From NCBI GenBank assembly GCA_018056215.1, contig JAGPGB010000100.1, positions 1 through 5,125 on the forward strand: a stretch of 5,125 nt of DNA, read 5' to 3'. Below the pieces are notes generated by a model. The model saw only the letters and a program-made list of their open reading frames with translations, was not told the origin of the DNA and made no database searches. Within the stretch, counting starts at the first letter, position 1. Each line of letters starts with the position of its first letter. Positions 1 through 5,125 of the stretch are shown one piece after another. The stretch comes from Bacteroidales bacterium. GTDB lineage: Bacteria > Bacteroidota > Bacteroidia > Bacteroidales > DTU049. A program made the position numbers and the translations under genes.

Positions 1-1083
1 ATTTTAGTGCAGTTAGATAAAGAGATGGCTAATATTTTGCATAAACATATAATAGACAAAGGAGTAGAATTAATCTTATCTGATAGTATAGAAGAATTTA
101 AAAATAATGGAACTAATTTAGTGCTTAATAGTGGCAAACAAATAGACTCAGACCTTACGATTTTATCTATTGGCGTTAAACCAGAAAGTAATTTAGCTAA
201 GGAGGCTGGATTAGACATAGGTATAACAGGAGGAGTAAAAGTAAATGAATATTTACAAACTTCAGATGAAAGCATTTATGCTATCGGTGATGTGATAGAA
301 GTGAAAGATTTCATTACAGGATTGCCTACATTAAAGCCATTAGCTGGTCCAGCAAATAAACAAGGTAGAATAGTAGCTAATAATATTTGTGGTAAAAATG
401 AAAAATACTTGGGCACTATAGGTACCTCAGTGGTCAAAGTCTTTGATATGACAGCAGCCTCAATAGGTAATAATGAAAAGATACTAAAAAAATCAAGTAT
501 TTCTTATGAAACTATACATATAACCCCACCTTCTCATGCTACTTATTATCCAGGAGCAACCACTATTTTTATGAAATTAATTTTTGATAAAAATAATGGT
601 AAAATATATGGTGCTCAAGCTGTAGGATATGATGGAGTAGATAAAAGAATAGATGTGCTATCGACTGCTATCATGGGAGGTATGACTGTTATGGATTTGC
701 AATATTTAGAATTGGCTTATGCACCACCTTTCTCATCTGCTAAAGATCCAGTAAATATGCTTGGTTATGTGGCTACTAATGTCATTAATGGTGATTTAGA
801 AATAATTCATTATGATGAATTTATTAATTTGAAAAAGGATAATGTAGTTATCTTAGATGTATGTGAACCTATAGAAAGAGAAAAGGGCTACATAGATGGC
901 TCTATAAATATTCCTCTTAATGATTTAAGAAATAGATTAGATGAGCTACCTAAAGATAAAATGATTTATGTCTATTGCCAACAAGGTTTGAGATCTTATA
1001 TAGCTTATAGAATTTTGAAACAAAATGGTTTTAAAGTTAAAAGTATTGATGGTGGATACAGATTTTATCTTAATTATATTTAA
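1..1083 (+). CDS. CoA-disulfide reductase-like flavoprotein with C-terminal rhodanese domain (5' partial)
   Basis: This is the C-terminal 360 residues of an FAD- and NAD(P)H-dependent disulfide reductase of the CoADR-Rhd/NADH-dependent persulfide reductase type. Known family members reduce CoA disulfide, CoA persulfide or polysulfide in the cytoplasm. Numbering from the first codon in the window, the end of the NAD domain is followed by the FAD-contacting motif YAIGD (93-97). The dimerisation domain follows, with PPSHATYYPGA (about 176-186) and AYAPPFSSAKDPVN (about 239-252); these carry the tyrosines that match family active-site positions. A rhodanese domain (about 265-360) ends the protein, with active loop CQQGLR, giving Cys326 and Arg331. 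Two rhodanese consensus residues differ: DVR is DVC, and GHI is GYI. The frame is open to base 1, so the GTG at 7 is internal. Full-length relatives have about 550 residues, so roughly 190 are missing, including the GxGxxG motif and redox cysteine. A persulfide or polysulfide reductase is as likely as a strict CoA-disulfide reductase. Confidence 0.93.
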   Translation: MLVQLDKEMANILHKHIIDKGVELILSDSIEEFKNNGTNLVLNSGKQIDSDLTILSIGVKPESNLAKEAGLDIGITGGVKVNEYLQTSDESIYAIGDVIEVKDFITGLPTLKPLAGPANKQGRIVANNICGKNEKYLGTIGTSVVKVFDMTAASIGNNEKILKKSSISYETIHITPPSHATYYPGATTIFMKLIFDKNNGKIYGAQAVGYDGVDKRIDVLSTAIMGGMTVMDLQYLELAYAPPFSSAKDPVNMLGYVATNVINGDLEIIHYDEFINLKKDNVVILDVCEPIEREKGYIDGSINIPLNDLRNRLDELPKDKMIYVYCQQGLRSYIAYRILKQNGFKVKSIDGGYRFYLNYI

Positions 1084-1127
1084 TGAAATTTTTCAAATCT
1101 TTTAAAACTTTTATTTTGTTGTTAGAT

Positions 1128-1155
1128 ATTTGAATAATTCATGAATTATTCAAAT
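1128..1155. repeat. Perfect 28-bp palindrome between convergent genes
   Basis: The half-site ATTTGAATAATTCA is followed directly by its exact reverse complement, centred between 1141 and 1142. It lies 44 bp after the stop of the flavoprotein gene and 60 bp after the stop of the convergent hydrolase gene. As RNA from either strand it would fold into a stem of about 12 bp with a CATG loop. That position suits a bidirectional transcription terminator or mRNA 3'-end stabiliser. Against this, each arm has only two G/C pairs and no clear U-tract follows on either strand. A protein-binding site is the alternative. The palindrome itself is certain; its role is inferred. Confidence 0.6.
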
Positions 1156-1171
1156 GATATGTTTGATTGGA

Positions 1172-1208
1172 AATAATTTCTCACAGGCAATTTTTTTATG
1201 TGATTATT
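1172..1208. repeat. Imperfect inverted repeat downstream of the hydrolase gene
   Basis: AATAA (1172-1176) and TCACA (1181-1185) can pair with TGTGA (1199-1203) and TTATT (1204-1208). The resulting broken stem has a TTTC bulge on one side and a 13-nt loop containing seven T. It begins 8 bp beyond the hydrolase stop and could add to transcription termination or 3'-end protection for that gene. No U-tract follows it on the minus strand. In DNA this rich in A and T, a structure of this quality can arise by chance. Confidence 0.25.
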
Positions 1209-1215
1209 CAAAAAA

Positions 1216-2463
1216 TTATTTTTTAAAATTGATCAGTGTTTCGAAATCTGGATATAGAGCGTTGCCTTTATTGAGATAATAATTAACCTTGCTAGTGTCA
1301 TTATTTTTTTGGTACCATTTCACTTGAAAATATAGCATATCTTTATTGGTGGGCTCTATATATTCATAAATCTTTAAAATATTTGGCAATGAAGTGCTAT
1401 TTTGTTGATATAGATTCACTGTAAATGAATACGAAACTATTCCTATATAGGCTAATAAACGTTGAGCAAGTGCATAATTCATGTCATCATCTATATCATT
1501 AGCATTTAGCTTTATTGCTCTGAGAGAATCTATCATTTTGATCAAAGCTTCATCATCAGCTTTTTGGAAATATTTGATTATAGTTTGTTGTTTAGTCCAT
1601 TCCAGATCTACAATATCTGATAATAAAGGCATAGTTGAATTTGAAAAAATACGTTGCGTGGTATAAATCATAGAGTTAGGAACTTTGAAATTAAAATATT
1701 GCAAACTTAAAAGGGTAGGATAGAGGAAATAAAAAGGGATAGAGTCTATAGAATTTTGTAAATCAATCTTTTTATTTTTTTTATTTAATAGCATAAGTAT
1801 TGATAAGTTAGCAATATTTTGTGGAGGCCATTGATGTTTACCACTGAAAAATATAAATCCCATATTGGTAGAATTAATATTTTGAGTAAAAAGAGGAAAA
1901 ATTTCTGTAAAATTGAAATCATACAATCCAACAATATGGATTATTGGTGTAAAATTATTAGTATAAAAATCTTGATTATATGCAGATGCTCCAGAAAGAA
2001 TAATACCTTTAGCTATATGATATTGCTCCTGTATCATAGTAGCTATTCTACTACCACCTGAGAAACCAAAGAAAAATAATTTTGCTGTATCTATTGGCAA
2101 TTTATGTTGAATATCTCTGATAAAACTTTTGAAATATGATAATGAAAAATTGGCTGGTGTCTCATTAGATGATAGATTGTAACCTACTAAAATGATACCT
2201 AAACTATCTGCAATATTTTGATATTTTTTTAATGCAATGTCTGGATGTGCGTGAGGATCAAAAAAAATAAATGTTGGCAATTTCTTTAGTTTATGATTCA
2301 TGGGTAGATATGCAGAATAATAATATTGTGTGTTTGCTAATTTTATGCTGTCAATGAATGCACCTTTATATTCAGCACTGCAATAAACACATTTAGCATT
2401 TTTGCAAGATAAAAAACAAGAAACAGTGATAATGATAGCAAAAATTAAATAAAATCTTTTCAT
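1216..2463 (-). CDS. Secreted, probably lipid-anchored alpha/beta hydrolase with helical C-terminal region
   Basis: The protein has 415 residues and is a predicted extracytoplasmic alpha/beta-hydrolase of unknown substrate. I chose the ATG at 2463 because it starts a clean export signal (MKRFYLIFAIIITVSCFLSC). Cys20 or Cys16 would be the lipidated residue, although neither gives a textbook lipobox; the in-frame ATG at 2535 would bury this signal behind 24 polar and basic residues. The hydrolase domain spans about residues 45-230. FFDPHAHPD (67-75) sits where the oxyanion-hole loop is expected. GFSGG (133-137) gives the nucleophile Ser135. Asp182 in GLYDF and His210 in GKHQWPP complete a plausible catalytic triad. 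Residues 230-415 are K/N/Y-rich and look helical, perhaps TPR-like, with no motif I can name. Cysteines at 16, 20, 25 and 28 cluster at the mature N-terminus. The layout resembles Bacteroidota secreted hydrolases with a FFDPH segment that I recall, but esterase, peptidase or another activity cannot be told apart. It is transcribed alone, divergently from the rRNA methyltransferase gene, and no Shine-Dalgarno precedes the start. Confidence 0.82.
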   Translation of the reverse strand: MKRFYLIFAIIITVSCFLSCKNAKCVYCSAEYKGAFIDSIKLANTQYYYSAYLPMNHKLKKLPTFIFFDPHAHPDIALKKYQNIADSLGIILVGYNLSSNETPANFSLSYFKSFIRDIQHKLPIDTAKLFFFGFSGGSRIATMIQEQYHIAKGIILSGASAYNQDFYTNNFTPIIHIVGLYDFNFTEIFPLFTQNINSTNMGFIFFSGKHQWPPQNIANLSILMLLNKKNKKIDLQNSIDSIPFYFLYPTLLSLQYFNFKVPNSMIYTTQRIFSNSTMPLLSDIVDLEWTKQQTIIKYFQKADDEALIKMIDSLRAIKLNANDIDDDMNYALAQRLLAYIGIVSYSFTVNLYQQNSTSLPNILKIYEYIEPTNKDMLYFQVKWYQKNNDTSKVNYYLNKGNALYPDFETLINFKK

Positions 2464-2500
2464 TTTTTTGTTTTTACAAATATATTGTTTTTTTAAAAAT

Positions 2501-2519
2501 TTGATAAGGAAATTATCAA
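2501..2519. promoter_or_regulatory. Operator-like dyad TTGATAA-N5-TTATCAA upstream of the hydrolase gene
   Basis: Perfect 7-bp arms (TTGATAA at 2501-2507 and TTATCAA at 2513-2519) flank a GGAAA spacer. The dyad lies 38 bp upstream of the hydrolase ATG in the divergent intergenic region. It is just downstream of a candidate promoter element at 2533-2540, so it would fall near the predicted transcription start. A dimeric repressor site is one reading; a short 5'-leader hairpin with a purine loop is another. The symmetry is directly visible. Regulation is inferred, and chance is possible in AT-rich DNA. Confidence 0.35.
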
Positions 2520-2532
2520 TAGTTTTATAAAT

Positions 2533-2540
2533 CAAAGATA
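2533..2540 (-). promoter_or_regulatory. Candidate Bacteroidota-type -7 element for the hydrolase gene
   Basis: Read on the minus strand this is TATCTTTG, a full match to the TAnnTTTG -7 element of the Bacteroidota primary sigma factor. Transcription would start near 2526 and leave a leader of about 60 nt before the ATG at 2463. The nearest TTTG that could serve as a -33 element is at 2570-2567. It leaves a 26-bp spacer, longer than the usual range, so the -33 part is weak. No comparable full match faces the methyltransferase gene. Confidence 0.3.
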
Positions 2541-2611
2541 TAATAATTTGCTATAGAAATAAAATCCAAAATAATTATTTTAGTAATTTTATAAATAAAT
2601 TAAAATAAAAT

Positions 2612-3985
2612 ATGATAAAACAAGATATTGCTACAATACTTATTGAATCTATAGAAAAATATTGTGAAATTGATACAAATGAATTTTTAAATTCTTTTAA
2701 TGAAAGTGCTAATATTGCAGTTAAAATAAATCCATTCAAAAAATTAGATAATTTACAAAATTATTTACCATTAGCTGAAAAAGTACAATGGTGCGATGAG
2801 GCATATTATCTGAGCAATAGACCAAATTTTTATAAAGATCCATTATTTTATGCAGGGGCTTACTATGTTATGGATCCAGCATCTATGTTTATTGATTTTA
2901 TATTAAAATATGTAAATGTTTCAGAAAATAGAAAAATATTAGACATAGCAGCAGCTCCTGGAGGCAAATCTATCATTATTGATTCGCTAATTAGTGATAA
3001 TTCTATTCTTTGGGCAAATGATGTTAATAGCAATAGAGCAAAAGTATTAGAATATAATTTAGTTAAATGGGGGAGAGCAAATTACATAGTTTCTAATGCT
3101 AAAATAGATGATTTTAATGATCTAAAAAACCAATTTGATATAGTCCTATTAGATGCTCCATGCACTGGAAGTGGTTTTTTCAGGAAATACCAAGAATGGC
3201 AAGATAATTTTTCATTAGATTATATCAATCAATGTGTGAAAAGACAAAAAGATATATTAAAAAAAGTTTTTGACATAATCCCGATGGATGGATATCTGAT
3301 TTATAGTACATGCTCTTTTACCTCCGAAGAGAATGAAGATATAGCTAAGTGGATCATAGATAATGGTTTCGAAGAGATAAAATTGCAAATACCAGCAGAG
3401 TGGGGGATTGTAGTATCTGAATATGGATATAGATTTTTCCCACATTTATCAAAATCAGAAGGTTTTTATTATGCTGTGTTCAAGAAAAATAATTTCAAAA
3501 GTGAATTTAAGCAAATCAATCATTTAAATAAAAAAAACTTAACCCCAATAAAATTAACTCCAATTAATAAACCTGCTAATGTCAATTATATTAATCTAAC
3601 TGAAGATTTGAAATTAAAAAAATGGGGTCAAAATATTAATTTGATTACCAAAAAAATAGATGAGTGGTTTGATACAGATTTTATTTACTTTAATGGAAAG
3701 ATATTGACTATTGGTATTAATTATATGGAAGAAAAAAAACAAGTACCATCGCCGCAATTTGCTTTATCCATTTATAAATCATCTGATATTCCGAGCATCA
3801 CACTTAGCTTATCCGAAGCACAATCATATTTACAAAAATCATCTTTGCACATAGAAGCTAAAGAAGGCATTTATCTGGTAAAATTCCAAAATTTAGCATT
3901 AGGATGGATTAAAGTAATAAATGATGGTAGGATAAATAATTACTATCCAGCAGAATGGAGAATTATAAAAGAAATAGATAATTAA
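2612..3985 (+). CDS. rsmF: RsmF-type rRNA cytosine-C5 methyltransferase (NOL1/NOP2/Sun family)
   Basis: This full-length 457-residue cytoplasmic enzyme transfers a methyl group from S-adenosylmethionine to C5 of an RNA cytosine. In order, it has an N-terminal substrate-binding part with AVKINPFK (36-43) and MDPASM (87-92), then the Rossmann methyltransferase core. SAM motif I is DIAAAPGGKS (111-120), with an acidic residue in AND at 137. Motif IV is DAPCTGSG with Cys184, and motif VI is YSTCSF with Cys234. In this family the motif VI cysteine attacks C6 of the base and the motif IV cysteine helps release the product. After a K/N-rich linker (about 293-335), the C-terminal PUA-like domain ends in LGWIKVINDGRINNYYPAEWRI, close to the GWgK...NYYPkgWR signature of RsmF. 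E. coli RsmF (479 residues) methylates 16S C1407; that site is inferred here. The ATG at 2612 has an A-rich upstream region without Shine-Dalgarno. The gene ends 10 bp from a convergent gene. Confidence 0.94.
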   Translation: MIKQDIATILIESIEKYCEIDTNEFLNSFNESANIAVKINPFKKLDNLQNYLPLAEKVQWCDEAYYLSNRPNFYKDPLFYAGAYYVMDPASMFIDFILKYVNVSENRKILDIAAAPGGKSIIIDSLISDNSILWANDVNSNRAKVLEYNLVKWGRANYIVSNAKIDDFNDLKNQFDIVLLDAPCTGSGFFRKYQEWQDNFSLDYINQCVKRQKDILKKVFDIIPMDGYLIYSTCSFTSEENEDIAKWIIDNGFEEIKLQIPAEWGIVVSEYGYRFFPHLSKSEGFYYAVFKKNNFKSEFKQINHLNKKNLTPIKLTPINKPANVNYINLTEDLKLKKWGQNINLITKKIDEWFDTDFIYFNGKILTIGINYMEEKKQVPSPQFALSIYKSSDIPSITLSLSEAQSYLQKSSLHIEAKEGIYLVKFQNLALGWIKVINDGRINNYYPAEWRIIKEIDN

Positions 3986-3995
3986 TATTTATAGT

Positions 3996-4655
3996 TTATA
4001 GATTGAAAGCATAATGAATGATATTAGCACCCATTTGTAGAGCTTTTAACCTGACCTCAGGAGGATCGTTGTGTACTTCTTCACTTTCCCACCCATCTCC
4101 CAGATCACATTCATATGTATATAGCAAAACTAATCTACCATTAAGAATGATACCAAAGGCTTGAGGAGGCTTACCATCGTGTTCATGAATTTTAGGTAAT
4201 CCATTTGGAAAATTAAAATATTGACTAAAAATAGGATGGGAGGGAGGCAATTCTATTAATTCTATATCAGGGAAAATTTTTTTAATTTGTGGCCGAATAA
4301 ATGGATCCATACCATAATTATCGTCAATATGCAAAAAACCACCTGATTCTAAATATTTTCTAATATTTGCAGCTTCAAAGTCAGAAAATATAACATTACC
4401 ATGACCAGTCATATGAATAAACGGATAATTAAAAATATCTTGAGAACCAGGCTCTACCTCAGGAATATTAGGATCAATATTGGTATTAATTGTTTGATTA
4501 CAAAATATAGCGAGATTTGGCAAAGACGTAGGATTAGCATACCAATCTCCACCACCAGAATACTTTAATAAAGCTATCCTGACACTATAAACTTTATTTT
4601 GTGCAGTAACTAAAGAAAAACTTAAAATTAAAAAAATTAATAATAATTGTTTCAT
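3996..4655 (-). CDS. Exported DUF4159 domain protein
   Basis: This complete 219-residue protein of unknown function matches DUF4159, a family with a GATase/ThuA-like alpha/beta fold common in Bacteroidota and some other phyla. A Sec signal peptide, MKQLLLIFLILSFSLVTA|Q (cut after residue 18), sends it to the periplasm; Gln at +1 is common in this phylum. Recognisable segments are KYSGGGDWYANP (31-42), MTGHGNVIFSDFE (82-94), YLESGGFLHIDDNYG (101-115), PPSHPIF (137-143), and a late polar stretch rich in Asp, Glu and Gly (about 181-200). The conserved His, Asp and Glu residues in these segments could bind a ligand or metal, but no catalytic residue can be assigned. Its ATG overlaps the TGA of the upstream RsmE gene as ATGA, so translation is probably coupled and both come from one transcript whose promoter lies off the right edge. 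Its only visible 3' boundary is 10 bp from the convergent methyltransferase gene. Confidence 0.9.
   Translation of the reverse strand: MKQLLLIFLILSFSLVTAQNKVYSVRIALLKYSGGGDWYANPTSLPNLAIFCNQTINTNIDPNIPEVEPGSQDIFNYPFIHMTGHGNVIFSDFEAANIRKYLESGGFLHIDDNYGMDPFIRPQIKKIFPDIELIELPPSHPIFSQYFNFPNGLPKIHEHDGKPPQAFGIILNGRLVLLYTYECDLGDGWESEEVHNDPPEVRLKALQMGANIIHYAFNL
4652..4655 (-). promoter_or_regulatory. ATGA stop-start overlap coupling rsmE to the DUF4159 gene
   Basis: On the minus strand the four bases read ATGA: ATG (4655-4653) starts the DUF4159 protein and TGA (4654-4652) ends RsmE. The start has only AT-rich sequence before it (CATTAAAAAATCATTT) and no Shine-Dalgarno. Termination-reinitiation by ribosomes finishing RsmE is therefore the likely way it is translated. 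Confidence 0.85.
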
Positions 4656-5125
4656 AAATGATTTTTTAATGCAAAAATTGATAAACTAAAAATAGCAGCA
4701 GTTTCACTTCTGAGACGTTGATGTCCTAAAGACACTGGTATTATACCATAGTCAATAGCTTTATTAATTTCTTCAGAAGTAAAATCTCCTTCAGGTCCTA
4801 TGAAAATAGAAACATCCTCATTAGCATTCATATATTCGAATAAATCTAACTTATTTATTTCATCACCACAATAAGCTATCACACGTTTGGTATTATTATT
4901 TAATTTAATGGCTTCTTCAAACATAATCGGTTCAGAAATAGTAGGAAAATAATATTTCAGAGATTGTAAACTAGCTGCTTTTATGATATTTTGCAATCTA
5001 GAAATTTTAATAGATGATTTGATGGTAAGCTCAGTAATTATAGGAATAATATTACTAACACCTAACTCTACGGCTTTTTCTATCATCCAATCGACCCTTT
5101 CAGATTGCTTCAATAAAGGAGCGAA
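4652..5125 (-). CDS. rsmE: RsmE, 16S rRNA (uracil-1498-N3)-methyltransferase (5' partial)
   Basis: These are the C-terminal 157 residues of RsmE, the SAM-dependent enzyme that makes m3U1498 in helix 44 of 16S rRNA. The part present is most of the SPOUT (trefoil-knot) methyltransferase domain; the N-terminal PUA-like RNA-binding domain is off the right edge. Numbering from the first codon in the window, the opening FAPLLKQSERVDWMIEKAVELGV (1-23) matches the helix that begins the domain. IGPEGDFTSEEI (109-120) is the cofactor loop and LGHQRLRSETAA (133-144) is the knot motif matching LGxRxLRTETA. LQSLKYYFP (53-61) fits the Bacteroidota form of this stretch. The frame continues to base 5125, so the TTG at 5113 is internal. 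One oddity is TELTIKS (31-37) where the family usually has an ERS/ERC motif, so the Arg is replaced by Leu. The SAM-binding motifs are intact, and the gene looks functional. It is the upstream gene of the rsmE-DUF4159 pair. Confidence 0.95.
   Translation of the reverse strand, partial: FAPLLKQSERVDWMIEKAVELGVSNIIPIITELTIKSSIKISRLQNIIKAASLQSLKYYFPTISEPIMFEEAIKLNNNTKRVIAYCGDEINKLDLFEYMNANEDVSIFIGPEGDFTSEEINKAIDYGIIPVSLGHQRLRSETAAIFSLSIFALKNHL

Noticed and set aside
7..9. GTG as the start codon of the flavoprotein gene
   Set aside because: The frame is open to base 1 with Ile and Leu codons before it, and the protein at this point is already inside the NAD-binding domain, well past the expected N-terminus.
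1481..2061. Plus-strand open frames opposite the hydrolase gene (1481-1666 and 1819-2061)
   Set aside because: They lie fully antisense to a well-supported gene, show no recognisable domain, and have low-complexity S/I/K composition.
2477..2484. TATATTTG on the minus strand as the hydrolase promoter -7 element
   Set aside because: It matches TAnnTTTG, but the transcript would start only a few bases before the ATG, and no TTG lies at a suitable -33 distance.
2464..2535. Longer form of the hydrolase starting at the ATG at 2535
   Set aside because: It would place 24 basic and polar residues before a clear lipoprotein-type signal peptide, and it would run through the dyad at 2501-2519 and the candidate promoter element.
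2568..2581. AAAATAATTATTTT palindrome in the divergent gap
   Set aside because: It consists only of A and T and is short; such symmetry is expected by chance in DNA of this composition.
3257..3445. Minus-strand open frame inside the rRNA methyltransferase gene
   Set aside because: It is antisense to the catalytic motif VI region of a conserved enzyme and resembles no known protein.
5111..5113. TTG as the start of RsmE
   Set aside because: The codons upstream to the window edge (Phe-Ala-Pro-Leu) match the family, and the N-terminal PUA-like domain must lie further upstream.
2612..5125. The two rRNA methyltransferase genes and DUF4159 as one functional rRNA-modification cluster
   Set aside because: RsmF and RsmE are on opposite strands and converge, so they cannot share a transcript; only rsmE and DUF4159 show an operon arrangement.

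Overview
The window is an AT-rich stretch of ordinary chromosomal DNA, most likely from a member of the Bacteroidota. The evidence for that is indirect but consistent. Start codons are preceded by A-rich DNA with no Shine-Dalgarno sequence. The RsmE homologue has the GPEGDF form of its cofactor loop and an LQSLK segment, as I remember the Bacteroidota versions. The DUF4159 protein has a signal peptide ending LVTA|Q, and matches to the TAnnTTTG promoter element occur. No marker gene in the window fixes the lineage more closely. I see no mobile element, CRISPR array, tRNA, rRNA or phage gene.

Layout, left to right. (1) 1-1083 (+): the last 360 residues of a CoA-disulfide-reductase-like flavoprotein fused to a C-terminal rhodanese domain; its N-terminal part lies off the left edge. 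(2) 1084-1215: a gap between convergent genes that holds a perfect 28-bp palindrome. (3) 1216-2463 (-): a secreted, probably lipid-anchored alpha/beta hydrolase with an uncharacterised helical C-terminal region. (4) 2464-2611: a divergent promoter region with an operator-like dyad and one candidate promoter element for the hydrolase. (5) 2612-3985 (+): a full-length RsmF-type rRNA cytosine-C5 methyltransferase with its C-terminal PUA-like domain. (6) 3996-4655 (-): an exported DUF4159 protein. (7) 4652 to the right edge (-): the C-terminal SPOUT domain of RsmE, the 16S rRNA m3U1498 methyltransferase, whose stop codon overlaps the DUF4159 start codon.

Functionally this is a mixed housekeeping region. 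Two 16S rRNA-modification enzymes (RsmF-like and RsmE) sit on opposite strands and cannot share a transcript. RsmE and the DUF4159 protein form a translationally coupled pair, although one acts on the ribosome and the other is exported. The flavoprotein-rhodanese fusion points to thiol, persulfide or polysulfide metabolism. I did not find a convincing new multi-gene system. The least understood items are the lipoprotein hydrolase, the rsmE-DUF4159 coupling, and the two dyad sequences in the intergenic gaps.
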